DNA of 64,000 nucleotides from Pacificimonas flava. Lineage in GTDB: Bacteria > Pseudomonadota > Alphaproteobacteria > Sphingomonadales > Sphingomonadaceae. The notes under the pieces are model-generated. The model saw only the letters and a list, made by a program, of their open reading frames with translations. It did not search any database and had not been told where the DNA came from. This document shows, piece after piece, positions 22,957 through 32,368 of the stretch. Positions within the stretch are counted from its first letter, which is position 1; every line of letters starts with the position of its first letter. The translations under genes and the position numbers were made by a program. Where the stretch lies: contig NZ_AMRV01000007.1 in the NCBI RefSeq assembly GCF_000342165.1, forward strand, positions 94,857-158,856, read 5' to 3'.

Positions 22957-24573
22957 TCACGCCGCAAGCGCCCCGTGGCGCTCGGCGAGGATCGTGTCGG
23001 AAATCTTCTCTGCGATCATGATCGTCGGAGCGTTCGTATTGCCGGAAATGAGCGTCGGCATCACGGACGCGTCGACGACGCGCAGGCCGTCGACCCCGCG
23101 TACGCGAAGGTCCGTTCCGACGACGGCATCATCGCCGCGCCCCATATGGCAGGTGCCGACCGGGTGATAGATCGTCTCCGCCCATTCGCGAATGCGTTCG
23201 ACGAGCTGGTTCCGACCCTGGACATCCGCGCCAGGCCACTGCTCCCTGGCGCCGAGGCGGGCGAAGGCAGGCTGGCGGCCCAACGCGCGCGTTATTTCGA
23301 GGCCGGCCAGCAGGACCTCCAGGTCTTCCGGCGCGCCGAGATAATTGGGGTCGATGCGTGGAGGCGCCGCCGGATCGTGTGATGCCAGGCGGACCGTGCC
23401 CCGGCTTTCCGGCCTCAGCTGGCAGACATGAATGGTGAAACCATGCACCTTTCCCAATCCCCCGCGACCATGCGGGTCGCCGAGTGCGGGGAGGAGGTGC
23501 AGCTGAATGTCGGGTGCGGCAAGATCCGGGCGCGTCGACAGGAACGCCCCGGCCGGCGTCGGCATGAAGCTGCCGGTGCCCTGCCGCACCGCGAGCCATG
23601 ACCCGAGTGCCTTCAGCTGGTTCGTCAGCTTGGCGTTCGAATTCAGGCTTACAGGCTCATCGATCCGCCACTGCACGAGCAGGTCGAGATGATCCTGCAT
23701 ATTACCACCCACGTGCGGGCTGTCATGAACGACGGCAAGCCCATGCGACTTGAGATGGTCTGCCGGGCCGATGCCGGACAGCATGAGCATTTGCGGAGAG
23801 TTGATGGCGCCGCCACACAGGATGATCTCCCGCCCCACGGCGATTTCGCTCTTGCCACCGGCGCGGTAGCCGACGGCATGGGCGCGGCGGCCCCGGAACA
23901 GCACACGTTCGGCCTGGACGTCCGTCAGCACGTCGAGATTGGCGCGGTGCAGGATGGGCGTCAGATAGGCCCGCGCCGCAGACCATCGTTCGCCGCCGTG
24001 AATCGTGGCGTCATAGCGTCCGACCCCTTCAAACCGGGGCCCGTTGAAATCATCCGTCAGATCGTGACCGGCCTGCTCGCCCGCTTTCAGGAAGGCGTCG
24101 ACCAACGGGCTCTGCATCGACTTTTTGGACGTGTGCAACGGCCCGCCCGCGCCGTGCCAGTCGGTTGCTCCGCGTTCCGAATCCTCGGACTTCCGAAAGT
24201 ACGGCAGGACGCTGTCCCAGTCCCATCCGGTACAGCCCATCTGCGCCCAGCGATCGTAATCGCTGCTGTGTCCGCGAATATACACCATGCCGTTGATGGA
24301 GGATGAGCCGCCAAGGCAGCGCCCGCGCGGCCAGTAGAGACGCCGGCCGTTCAGGTGTCGCTGCGGCTCGGTCCAGTATCCCCAGTTTTCCTTGGCGATC
24401 CGATCGGGACTGATCAGCTTGCCGATACCGGCCGGGAAGTGGATGAAGGTATTCTTGTCGCGGCCCCCGGCCTCCATCAGCAGGACGCGAATGCCGGGAT
24501 CGGCGCTCAGCCTGTTCGCAAGAACGCAGCCGGCCGAACCCGCGCCGACGATGATATAGTCATAGTCCTGCAT
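22957..24573 (-). CDS. GMC-family oxidoreductase (choline dehydrogenase-like)
   Basis: This 538-residue FAD-dependent alcohol dehydrogenase belongs to the glucose-methanol-choline family. The N-terminal dinucleotide fold is YIIVGAGSAGCVLANRLS; GMC signature 1 is WPRGRCLGGSSSINGMVYIRG; signature 2 is GAINSPQMLMLSGIGP. The C-terminal catalytic His is in YHPVGTCHMG, with DASVMPTLISGNTNAPTIMIAEK closing the FAD site. It is cytoplasmic with no signal peptide. The substrate is unknown. It lies 65 bp downstream of an MFS transporter gene on the same strand, so the pair may take up and oxidise one compound. Confidence 0.94.
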   Translation of the reverse strand: MQDYDYIIVGAGSAGCVLANRLSADPGIRVLLMEAGGRDKNTFIHFPAGIGKLISPDRIAKENWGYWTEPQRHLNGRRLYWPRGRCLGGSSSINGMVYIRGHSSDYDRWAQMGCTGWDWDSVLPYFRKSEDSERGATDWHGAGGPLHTSKKSMQSPLVDAFLKAGEQAGHDLTDDFNGPRFEGVGRYDATIHGGERWSAARAYLTPILHRANLDVLTDVQAERVLFRGRRAHAVGYRAGGKSEIAVGREIILCGGAINSPQMLMLSGIGPADHLKSHGLAVVHDSPHVGGNMQDHLDLLVQWRIDEPVSLNSNAKLTNQLKALGSWLAVRQGTGSFMPTPAGAFLSTRPDLAAPDIQLHLLPALGDPHGRGGLGKVHGFTIHVCQLRPESRGTVRLASHDPAAPPRIDPNYLGAPEDLEVLLAGLEITRALGRQPAFARLGAREQWPGADVQGRNQLVERIREWAETIYHPVGTCHMGRGDDAVVGTDLRVRGVDGLRVVDASVMPTLISGNTNAPTIMIAEKISDTILAERHGALAA

Positions 24574-24638
24574 GCCCTGTCTTCCCCCCGATTGTTGTTT
24601 TCTGCCGGGTTAGCCGAGCCGTGAGGAGCGGCAAGCTG

Positions 24639-26249
24639 TCAGTTTGCTGCGGCGCGCACGGCCGCTGCGGCGCGTTCCTCCTTCGTCGCCTCCGCCTCCG
24701 GCAGCCGCCGATAGAGCATGATGAGACAGGTCAAAGTGACCGGCACCATCAGGAGCAGGCTGAGAACGCCTGTCGACAGGCTGCCTGTTCGGGCCGACAT
24801 CTCTCCGGCGAACCAGGGTCCGAGACCCAGGCCGATCAGGGTGGTTCCCAGGAAATAGGTCGCGGTCGCGGCACCGCGCATGCGGGGCAGGACAAGATCC
24901 TGGCTCGTCGCGGCTGCAACGCCGATCCACATGCTGGCGATCATCTGCGCCGGAAAGTTGAGAACATAGAACAGCGTCAGGTTGTCGGTCGTGAAGAGGA
25001 CGAGGATAAACGGAATCATGAGGAGGATCGTCGCAATTCCGATCACGATCCGTCCGCTCGGTATCCGTCGGCGCAGAGCGTCGGAGATGCGACCGCCGAG
25101 GATCGCGCCGATGAAGCCGCCGCCGGCCCCGGCCCCGCCAAGGATCAGGCCGACAGTCGCCGCATCGACGCCGGGAAAGGTGCGCAGCACATAGGGGGCG
25201 GCCCAGAATGCCGCCGCATAGGTGTTGAAGGCGATGGAGCCGAACCCGACCAGCATCAGGATGAAGGACGGCGTGCCCCAAATCAGAGCGAATGTCGCGG
25301 GGTCGCGGCGGCGGATCGACTGCGCCCAGGAGAAGACGGCATAGGCGCCGAGGCCGATGGCGGAAAACTGCAGGACGGCGCCGGTGAGCGCTATGATGCC
25401 GAGAGCGGCCGCGACGATGACGGCGAGGCCAGCCAGATTGACCATCAGCGCGCGCGTGCCGCCGCGAGCGGCATCGATCAGGGTGAGGGGCGGGATCACG
25501 CTGGCCAGTTCGCCGAAGAATTTGCGCCAGGGGTGCGGCTCCGCCGGTTCGACGAAGCCCTCAGACATGCCGCGCAGAGGCTCGCGCAGGGACGCGATCC
25601 AGAACGCAACGAGAAGGCCCGGGATACCGACGGACAGGAATGCGGCCTGCCAACCGACGATGCCGTGCCATCCGCCGGGAAAGGCCGCGTTCCAATTCCC
25701 GGCGATGGCGCCGCCTATGAACAGCGAGATACCGCCGCCCAGATAAAGACCGCCGGAGTAGATGGCGAGCGCGGTCGCCCGGCCCTCCTTGGGAAAATAG
25801 TCCGACAGCATGGAGAAGGCGCAGGGACTTGCGGCCGCTTCGCCCACCCCCACCCCGACACGCGCCGCAGCGATCTGACCGAAATTCTGGGCGAGGCCGG
25901 AAAGCGCGGTCATGGTGGACCAGACAGCCAGCCCGATGGCCATCAGGCGTTTGCGAACCCACATGTCGGCCAGCCGGCCCAGGGGGATACCGAAAAGAGC
26001 ATAGAAGACGGCAAAGGCGGTGCCGTAGAGAAAGCCCATCTGGCCATCGTCGATGCCCAGGTCGGCCTTGATGTCTTCCGCCAGGATCGAGAGGATCTGC
26101 CGGTCGATGAAATTCAGCATGTAGACCAGGACCAGAACGCCCAGCACGTACCAGGCATAGGGGCTGCCGACATCCTTCGCACGCTCGTCCGGCACGGGGG
26201 TCGCGCCCTCCGGCAGCGAATCCCTGCGCGCTGCGATCCCTGGATTCAT
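24639..26249 (-). CDS. MFS transporter (Spinster-type)
   Basis: This 536-residue inner-membrane transporter has about twelve hydrophobic segments. The segment YVLGVLVLVYMLNFIDRQILSILAEDIK matches the start of the Spinster/aromatic-acid branch of the major facilitator superfamily. The loop GRLADMWVRKRLMAIGLAVWS is the A-motif-like region between helices 2 and 3, and ARVGVGVGEAAASPCAFSMLSDYFP is the motif-B/C region. Substrate unknown. It lies upstream of and probably co-transcribed with the GMC oxidoreductase, and it is divergent from the LMW phosphatase gene across 87 bp. Confidence 0.92.
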   Translation of the reverse strand: MNPGIAARRDSLPEGATPVPDERAKDVGSPYAWYVLGVLVLVYMLNFIDRQILSILAEDIKADLGIDDGQMGFLYGTAFAVFYALFGIPLGRLADMWVRKRLMAIGLAVWSTMTALSGLAQNFGQIAAARVGVGVGEAAASPCAFSMLSDYFPKEGRATALAIYSGGLYLGGGISLFIGGAIAGNWNAAFPGGWHGIVGWQAAFLSVGIPGLLVAFWIASLREPLRGMSEGFVEPAEPHPWRKFFGELASVIPPLTLIDAARGGTRALMVNLAGLAVIVAAALGIIALTGAVLQFSAIGLGAYAVFSWAQSIRRRDPATFALIWGTPSFILMLVGFGSIAFNTYAAAFWAAPYVLRTFPGVDAATVGLILGGAGAGGGFIGAILGGRISDALRRRIPSGRIVIGIATILLMIPFILVLFTTDNLTLFYVLNFPAQMIASMWIGVAAATSQDLVLPRMRGAATATYFLGTTLIGLGLGPWFAGEMSARTGSLSTGVLSLLLMVPVTLTCLIMLYRRLPEAEATKEERAAAAVRAAAN

Positions 26250-26336
26250 CGTTTCACTCCCCCGGACGTGGTCACCTTTTGCAGTGATCCGGCGAATTGG
26301 CTAGCAGGCGCCTTCAACCTTGGAAAGCCGAGAGAA

Positions 26337-26804
26337 ATGCCGCCCGTACGCGTCCTGTTCGTTTGCCTAGGCAATATCTGCCGCTCGCCGGTCGCGGAGG
26401 CGATGTTTCGTGCCCGCGCGGCGGAGGCGGATCTCGATGTTCATGTGGAGAGCGCCGGCACGCAGGATTACCATGTCGGCGAGGAGCCGCAGCCCGGTTC
26501 GCAAAAGGTTGCGACCGCGGCGGGCCTCGACATGGCTCGGAAGCGGGCGCGGCAGATCGAGACGGAGGATTTCCGGCGCTTCACGCACATCATCGCGCTC
26601 GATGAGGACAATATGGATGTGCTTCGCCAGCGTGCGCCGGAAGACAGCACGGCAACCGTCCAGCGCCTGATGTTCTATTCCGACCGTTCGGAGGAGCACG
26701 TCCTTGATCCTTACGGGCTGGACGATGATGCGTTTCAGACGATGTTCGAGCAGTTAGAAAGTGGAATCACCGGCCTTGTCGCCGACCTGAAGCAGGCTCA
26801 CTGA
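26337..26804 (+). CDS. Low-molecular-weight protein tyrosine phosphatase
   Basis: This 155-residue cytoplasmic phosphatase uses a Cys nucleophile. The P-loop VLFVCLGNICRSPVAEAMF (CxxxxxR) is near the N-terminus, and the general acid Asp lies in VLDPYG near residue 122. RKRARQIETEDFRRFTHIIALDEDN is the typical middle. Such enzymes dephosphorylate Tyr kinases or small phosphoesters. Its start ATG 26337 is the last Met before the core. It overlaps the convergent thpR gene by 7 bp. Confidence 0.95.
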   Translation: MPPVRVLFVCLGNICRSPVAEAMFRARAAEADLDVHVESAGTQDYHVGEEPQPGSQKVATAAGLDMARKRARQIETEDFRRFTHIIALDEDNMDVLRQRAPEDSTATVQRLMFYSDRSEEHVLDPYGLDDDAFQTMFEQLESGITGLVADLKQAH

Positions 26805-27403
26805 ACCCATTCCTCAGCAGATCGGGGCGGCACGAACCCATCATAATCGCCCGGATCGAAGAGAGAGCCCTGCGCGAATTCATATCGCTCGACGATGGAA
26901 TAGACGGCACCCTCCTGCGTCAGGTGACTTTCGAACAGGCAGAAGTCGCTGACCATGAAGGGCGGGATGCGGAAACCGCCATGCTGCGCCATGAAGTGGT
27001 CGAGCGGCCCGGCGCCGCGAGAAAACCGCGCGATGGTCAGATGGGGGAGATAGGCACGGCTGTCCGGACGAACGCCGACACCCTCCAGCGCGCGGGACAC
27101 CTTCTTTTGCAGGCGGCGGACGTCGTCCGCCGGGCGCACGCCGACCCAGAGTGATTCGGGCCGGCCCTTGCGGTCGAACTGCCCGATTCCCTCCAGCCCC
27201 ATCGCGGCGGAACGTGCAGAGACGTAGGACAGGCATTCGGCGATATCGTTCGCCTCCCGCGCGGGGCGTTCTCCCAGAAAGCGCAGGGTGATGTGAAGCT
27301 GGTCTTCGTCCTGCCAACGCGCACCGATGATGCCGCCCATGATGTCCATGACCGCATCCTTCACGTCCGAAGGGGGCTCTATGCCCACGAACAGGCGGTG
27401 CAT
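26798..27403 (-). CDS. thpR: RNA 2',3'-cyclic phosphodiesterase ThpR (2H family)
   Basis: This 201-residue 2H phosphoesterase has the two His motifs LHITLRFLGE (residues ~40) and LPHLTIARFS (~125), both required for catalysis. Members hydrolyse 2',3'-cyclic phosphate ends of RNA and were once called 2'-5' RNA ligases. The N-terminus RLFVGIEPP is typical. It lies 56 bp downstream of the TesA-like gene on the same strand and overlaps the LMW phosphatase gene at its 3' end by 7 bp. Confidence 0.93.
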   Translation of the reverse strand: MHRLFVGIEPPSDVKDAVMDIMGGIIGARWQDEDQLHITLRFLGERPAREANDIAECLSYVSARSAAMGLEGIGQFDRKGRPESLWVGVRPADDVRRLQKKVSRALEGVGVRPDSRAYLPHLTIARFSRGAGPLDHFMAQHGGFRIPPFMVSDFCLFESHLTQEGAVYSIVERYEFAQGSLFDPGDYDGFVPPRSAEEWVQ

Positions 27404-27459
27404 GGCGGCGCTCCTTCGCGTTCGAACGCATCAGCGCTATTCGGCGTCACCTGCGCCGG

Positions 27460-28158
27460 TCAAGAGGCTTTGCGAAGCGCCGCCTCCACGCTGGGCAGGA
27501 TGCCGCGGACGATTGCTTCGACGCCGTCCGCATTCGGGTGCAGATTGTCGGGCAGCAGCAACTGCCGCTGGAAGATGACGCCGTTCAGGAAGAACGGATA
27601 TAGATCAAGATCGTGCCGGTTGGCGAGAAACGGATAGACGGCATTGAAATAGCGCCTGTTGTCTTCGCCCATGTTCGGCGGTCCGAGCATGCCGGTCAGC
27701 AGCACGTCAATGCCCCGGCCCTTCGCCTCCTCGATGATGGCATTCAGATTGCGCAAGGTCTCGCGCGGGTCGATGCCGCGCAGCATGTCGTTCGCGCCGA
27801 GCTCCAGGATCATCAGATCGGGCGTCCGCTCCAGATTGTCGAGCGTCCATTCGATCCGCCGCCGGCCGGCCGCGCTGGTATCGCCCGACACGCCGGCATT
27901 GATCACGGTCACGTCCATGCCGCGGGCGGTCAGCGCCTCCTGCAAGCGCGGCGCAAAGCCCTCCCCAGGCTTCAACTGATAGCCGGCGGTCAGGGAATCG
28001 CCGAAGGCAAGCACCGTCCTTTCCTGCGCACGCGCCTCTCCGGCGAAAGCCATTCCCGCCAGCCAGACGAGCGCCAGAAGCGCCGCAAGCCGCGCAAGTG
28101 CCGCATGGACAAGCCGGGGCGAAGCGCCATAACGCTGGTGCGCTGCAACAAGGGGCAT
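27460..28158 (-). CDS. TesA-like arylesterase / acyl-CoA thioesterase I (SGNH hydrolase)
   Basis: This ~232-residue periplasmic hydrolase has a signal region (RLAALLALVWLAGMAFAGEARA) and the SGNH blocks LAFGDSLTAGY (Ser nucleophile), INAGVSGDT (Gly), LELGANDMLRG (Asn) and DNLHPNADG (Asp-His). The set is complete. It is divergent from an ABC transporter, as tesA is from ybbA in E. coli. Several in-frame ATGs (28158, 28167, 28173) precede the signal peptide; 28158 is used because the signal sequence is already long. The alternative start at 28173 overlaps the divergent gene's ATG. Confidence 0.92.
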   Translation of the reverse strand: MPLVAAHQRYGASPRLVHAALARLAALLALVWLAGMAFAGEARAQERTVLAFGDSLTAGYQLKPGEGFAPRLQEALTARGMDVTVINAGVSGDTSAAGRRRIEWTLDNLERTPDLMILELGANDMLRGIDPRETLRNLNAIIEEAKGRGIDVLLTGMLGPPNMGEDNRRYFNAVYPFLANRHDLDLYPFFLNGVIFQRQLLLPDNLHPNADGVEAIVRGILPSVEAALRKAS

Positions 28159-28171
28159 ACCGAACATCCTC

Positions 28172-28876
28172 ATGGTTTCCGACATCTCCGATCCGGTCAT
28201 CCGGGCTACGAACGTCAGCCTGACCCTGACGGGGACCGCCGGTCCCGTCCATATCCTGAAGGGCGTGAGCCTCGAACTGAACCGGGGCGAAAGCGTAGCG
28301 ATCCTGGGACCGTCGGGTTCCGGAAAATCCTCCCTGATGGCCGTTCTGTCGGGCCTGGAACGTGCGACGGCCGGCGACATCCATGTTGCGGGCGCCGATT
28401 TCGGCACGTTGTCCGAAGACGGGCTGGCCACTGCCCGTCGCGGCCGGATCGGCATCGTTCTACAGGCCTTTCACCTGCTTCCGACCATGACTGCGCTTGA
28501 AAATGTCGCCGTGCCGCTGGAGCTTGCGGGCGTCGGCGATGCGTTCGAGAGGGCGGAGGCGCAGCTGCGAACGGTCGGCCTCGGCCACAGGCTGTCCCAT
28601 TATCCCGCGCAGCTGTCGGGCGGGGAACAGCAGCGCGTTGCCATCGCACGCGCGACGGCGCCCGGACCCGCCATCGTCTTCGCAGACGAACCGACGGGCA
28701 ATCTCGATGCGGCGACCGGGCAGGACATTATCTCGCTCCTGTTCGAACGTCAGGATGCGGGGGATACGACGCTTCTGCTCGTGACGCATGATCCGGAGGT
28801 CGCGGCCCGCTGCGGCCGCGTGGTGGAAATGCGCGACGGGCAGATCGTCTCCGACCGGGCGCACGGTCCCGCATGA
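28172..28876 (+). CDS. ABC transporter ATP-binding protein (YbbA-like)
   Basis: This 234-residue ATPase shows Walker A ([10 protein letters not shown]), a Q-loop ([23 protein letters not shown]), the signature [14 protein letters not shown], Walker B ([14 protein letters not shown]) and a switch His (LVTHDPE). It belongs to the MacB/LolD/YbbA group of mechanotransmitting exporters. The next gene encodes its permease with an ATGA overlap. The E. coli ybbA-ybbP pair beside tesA has the same arrangement; the cargo in that system is not well established. Confidence 0.94.
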   Translation: MVSDISDPVIRATNVSLTLTGTAGPVHILKGVSLELNRGESVAILGPSGSGKSSLMAVLSGLERATAGDIHVAGADFGTLSEDGLATARRGRIGIVLQAFHLLPTMTALENVAVPLELAGVGDAFERAEAQLRTVGLGHRLSHYPAQLSGGEQQRVAIARATAPGPAIVFADEPTGNLDAATGQDIISLLFERQDAGDTTLLLVTHDPEVAARCGRVVEMRDGQIVSDRAHGPA

Positions 28877-31368
28877 CGCTCGCCTGGCGTCTGGCGCTGC
28901 GCGAAATGCGTGGCGGACTTGGCGGTCTGCGGCTCCTCGCCGTGTGCCTGTTCCTTGGCGTTGCGGCCATTTCCGGTGTCGGCAGCCTGTCGAGCGCCAT
29001 TCTCTCCTCCCTCGCCAGTGAGGGGCGCGTCATCCTGGGCGGCGATGCGGCCGTCGAGATCGCGCAGCGCCGGGCCATGCCGGAGGAGCTCGCCGCTTTT
29101 CGCGATGCGGGAACGGTTGTCGAAATCCTCCAGATGCGCGCCAATGTGTCGACCGCCGACAATGCGGAAACGGTCATCGGCGAGTTGAAGGCCGTCGGGT
29201 CCGGCTATCCCCTTTACGGCGAGTTCACGCTGCAGGGGGGAGGGGACTTTCAGGATGCGCTCTCCCGCGGTGTTCTCCTCGGCCGCGAAGGCGCGAACCG
29301 CCTCGGGCTGCGCGTGGGCGATGCTGTGCGGGTCGGCGGCGCGCGGCTGCCGCTGACCGGGATTCTGGATCACGAACCCGACAAGGTGGCGGAGGGCTTC
29401 GTGCTTGGCCCGACGATCCTCATGTCGAAGGCCGACTTCGCGCGGACCGGGCTGGAACGGCCCGGCACCCTGTTCGAAAGCGAATATCGCATTCGCATGC
29501 CGGCAGGCGCTGACCTGGAGGCGTTCGAGGAAGATCTGCTTGAGCGGTTCCCGGATGCGGGATTTGACGTCGACACGCGGGAAAATGCAGCGCCGGGCGC
29601 GCGCCGCTTTATTTTGAATACCGGGCAGTTCCTGACCATGGTGGGACTGACGGCGCTGCTTGTCGCCGGAGTGGGCGTGGGCAGCGGGGTCACATCCTAT
29701 CTGCGAACGAAGACGCGCAGCATCGCGTCGCTGAAAAGCGTCGGCGCGGATTCGGGCCTGATCTTTCGCATCTACTTCCTGCAGATCGCGCTGGTTTCCG
29801 CGGCCGCGACATTTTCCGGTGCAGTCCTCGGCAGCCTCGTTCCCATGATCGTTGGCTCCGCGGCGGGGGAAACGCTGCCGGTGCCGCCGGCTGCGGGCGT
29901 CTACCCGCTCCCCCTTGTCAGCGGCATCGTCTACGGCCTGCTGGCGGCTTTCATTTTCGCGCTTTGGCCGCTCAGGCAGGCGCGCGAGATTCCGGCGGCG
30001 CGGCTGTTCCGCGCGGGCGCCGTGTCCGTGGGACGGCCGCCCCGTTCCGTGCTCGTCGCCATGGGCGTCGGCGCGCTTGCGATTTTTCTGATCGCAATCC
30101 TGCAGGCCCGCGCGCCGCTTTTCGCCGCCGGCTTTCTGGCCGCGGCGGTTGCCGTGCTGTTCCTGCTGGCCGGCCTCGCACGGGGAATCGTGCTTGCCGC
30201 GCGTCGTATCCCGCGCCCCCGGCGCCCGCTCCTGCGCCTCGCGATCGCGAACCTCACCCGGCCGGGCGGGATGACGATGGAGCTGACGGTCGCGCTCGGC
30301 CTCGGTCTGACGCTGTTCGCCGCGCTCGCCATCATAGAGACCAATCTGTCCCGGCAGATCGAGGAGACCATACCGGTCGATGCGCCCAGCCATGTCATTC
30401 TCGACATTCCATCCGAGGGGGTGGACGGGTTCCGCCAGATCGTCCGCGACGAGCGCGCGGCAGGCGGCCTGCGCATGGTGCCCAGCCTGCGCGGTGCCGT
30501 CACGGCGCTGAACGGCGTCGAGGTTTCCGAGATGGAAAATATCCCGGAAGAGGCGTGGGTTCTGCGCGGCGACCGCGGCCTGACCTATACCGGCCGTATT
30601 CCGGAGGGAAACCGCGTCACGGCGGGGGAATGGTGGGACGAAAACCATGCCGGCGAGCAGCTCGTGTCGCTGGAGGCCGAGATGGCCGAAACGCTCGGCC
30701 TCGCCGTGGGCGATACGCTGACCGTGTCCGTTCTCGGAATGCCGCTCCAGGCGCGGATCGCGAACTTTCGGGAGGTCGACTGGCGCAGTCTTGGCTTCAA
30801 TTTCGCACTCGTCTTTTCGCCCGGCCCCATAGAAGACGCGCCGCACAGCTATATGGCCACGGTCCATGTGCCGGAGGGCGGCGACCGCGCCCTTTCGCGC
30901 GCTGTCGGCACCGCCTTTCCCAGCGCCTCCATCATCCGAATCGCTGACGTCATTGCAGGTGCGCAGGATATCCTCGGCCAATTGTCAGCGGCCATCCGGG
31001 CTGCTGCCTCGGTGGCGATCCTGGCCGGCATCGCCGTGTTGATCGGCGCCGTCGCCGCCGCGCGGCGGGCAAGAAGCTACGACGCCGTCATGCTGAAGAT
31101 CCTCGGTGCCACGCGCGGGCAGATCCTTGCGGGATTTCTGGCTGAGTTCGTGATCCTCAGCACATTGGTGGCGGTTCTCGCGCTCCTCCTGGGGGCAGCG
31201 GGAGGCTGGTATGTCGTGACGCAAATCTTCGAGCTGGAATGGCTGCCCCTGTGGGGGCCGGTCGTTCTGGTGGTGGCGCTGGGCGCCCTTATGGTTGTCG
31301 TCCTCAGCCTTTTTGGGTCATGGGCGGCGCTTCGCACCCGGCCGGCGGCGGCACTGAGAGCGCTGTAG
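28873..31368 (+). CDS. ABC transporter permease, FtsX/MacB type (YbbP-like)
   Basis: This 831-residue inner-membrane permease opens with LALREMRGGLGGLRLL and has about ten hydrophobic segments in the YbbP layout: one N-terminal, then a periplasmic domain (~45-245), helices near 255-480 including VGSGVTSYLRTKTRSIASLKSVGA (an FtsX coupling loop), a second periplasmic domain (~500-690), and a final triple. The last cytoplasmic loop ARRARSYDAVMLKILGATRGQ is another FtsX coupling helix. It pairs with the ATPase upstream. Likely function: envelope lipid or protein extrusion. Confidence 0.92.
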   Translation: MTLAWRLALREMRGGLGGLRLLAVCLFLGVAAISGVGSLSSAILSSLASEGRVILGGDAAVEIAQRRAMPEELAAFRDAGTVVEILQMRANVSTADNAETVIGELKAVGSGYPLYGEFTLQGGGDFQDALSRGVLLGREGANRLGLRVGDAVRVGGARLPLTGILDHEPDKVAEGFVLGPTILMSKADFARTGLERPGTLFESEYRIRMPAGADLEAFEEDLLERFPDAGFDVDTRENAAPGARRFILNTGQFLTMVGLTALLVAGVGVGSGVTSYLRTKTRSIASLKSVGADSGLIFRIYFLQIALVSAAATFSGAVLGSLVPMIVGSAAGETLPVPPAAGVYPLPLVSGIVYGLLAAFIFALWPLRQAREIPAARLFRAGAVSVGRPPRSVLVAMGVGALAIFLIAILQARAPLFAAGFLAAAVAVLFLLAGLARGIVLAARRIPRPRRPLLRLAIANLTRPGGMTMELTVALGLGLTLFAALAIIETNLSRQIEETIPVDAPSHVILDIPSEGVDGFRQIVRDERAAGGLRMVPSLRGAVTALNGVEVSEMENIPEEAWVLRGDRGLTYTGRIPEGNRVTAGEWWDENHAGEQLVSLEAEMAETLGLAVGDTLTVSVLGMPLQARIANFREVDWRSLGFNFALVFSPGPIEDAPHSYMATVHVPEGGDRALSRAVGTAFPSASIIRIADVIAGAQDILGQLSAAIRAAASVAILAGIAVLIGAVAAARRARSYDAVMLKILGATRGQILAGFLAEFVILSTLVAVLALLLGAAGGWYVVTQIFELEWLPLWGPVVLVVALGALMVVVLSLFGSWAALRTRPAAALRAL

Positions 31369-31492
31369 CGCCCACGGAAATGGCAGATGCGGCGTCTTGT
31401 CCGGTTTCGCTTGAAACCCGCTCTCAACAATACCAAATTATAAAGACAGGCCGGACGTATCCCGTCCGGACCAATTTGGGAGAGACATAGAG

Positions 31493-32239
31493 ATGGTAAA
31501 TCGCACCGATCCGCGCTTTGCGGCGCGGCAGCAGATGGGCGGAGCCGCCGTCCCGAAGGCAGGCGCGCGCTTCGATGCGGGTCTGCGCAAATATATGCTG
31601 AGCGTCTATAATTACATGGCGTCCGGCGTGCTTCTGACCGGCGTCGTCGCGCTGCTGACCTATACGTCGGGTTTCGTGACGGCGTTCTTTACGCCGACCG
31701 GGCCGTCGCTGCTCGGCTATATCGTCATGTTCTCGCCGCTCGCCTTCGTGCTGGCGCTGTCGTTCGGCATCAATCGCATGTCGACCTTCGCGGTGCAGGC
31801 CACCTTCTGGGCGTTCGCGGCGATCATGGGTCTCAGCATGTCGACGATCTTCATCACCTTCACGGGTGCGTCGATCGCGCAGGTCTTCTTCGCCACGGCA
31901 GCAGCCTTCGCAGGCCTCAGCCTGTGGGGCTATACGACGAAGAAGGATCTCAGCGGGATGGGCACGTTCCTGATCATGGGTCTGATCGGTCTGATCGTGG
32001 CGAGCGTGATCAACATCTTCCTGCAGTCCGGCGCGATGCAGTTCGTGATCTCGATCATCGGGGTGCTGATCTTCGCGGGTCTGACCGCCTATGACACGCA
32101 GAAGATCAAGAACATGTATTTCCAGGTGGCCGGTTCCGATTTCGCCGGCAAGGCGGTGGTGATGGGCGCCCTGTCGCTCTACCTCGACTTCATCAACATG
32201 TTCATGTTCCTGCTCCAGCTGTTCGGCAATCGCGAATAG
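31493..32239 (+). CDS. Bax inhibitor-1 / YccA family membrane protein
   Basis: This 248-residue protein carries seven hydrophobic segments and the family's closing features (GLTAYDTQKIKNMYFQVAG, then ALSLYLDFINMFMFLLQLFG). FGINRMSTFAVQATFWAFAA and TFTGASIAQVF are also typical. The Asp in AYDTQ belongs to the pH-sensing pair of the channel-like members. Bacterial members include YccA, an FtsH inhibitor, and YbhL; which role applies here is unknown. A terminator follows 29 bp after the stop. Confidence 0.95.
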   Translation: MVNRTDPRFAARQQMGGAAVPKAGARFDAGLRKYMLSVYNYMASGVLLTGVVALLTYTSGFVTAFFTPTGPSLLGYIVMFSPLAFVLALSFGINRMSTFAVQATFWAFAAIMGLSMSTIFITFTGASIAQVFFATAAAFAGLSLWGYTTKKDLSGMGTFLIMGLIGLIVASVINIFLQSGAMQFVISIIGVLIFAGLTAYDTQKIKNMYFQVAGSDFAGKAVVMGALSLYLDFINMFMFLLQLFGNRE

Positions 32240-32268
32240 CTGTTCGCAGGGTAGATCCCGATAGCAGA

Positions 32269-32305
32269 AGAGCCCGGCGGATCGACCGCCGGGCTCTTTC
32301 TTTTT
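32269..32305 (+). terminator. Rho-independent terminator of the Bax inhibitor-1 gene
   Basis: AGAGCCCGGCGG pairs perfectly with CCGCCGGGCTCT (12 bp) around the 5-nt loop ATCGA, followed by TTCTTTTT. It lies 29 bp after the stop codon and has no run of T on the opposite strand. Confidence 0.92.
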
Positions 32306-32368
32306 GACGTTCGTGCATGGGCGGGCAGCGCGCCCGCACTTATGCGTCCACAATCTTGGCGCTTCCGC

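Noticed and set aside
24621..26336. Plus-strand frame running into the LMW phosphatase from far upstream
   Set aside because: The upstream part is antisense to the MFS transporter; the phosphatase begins at 26337 with its conserved N-terminus.
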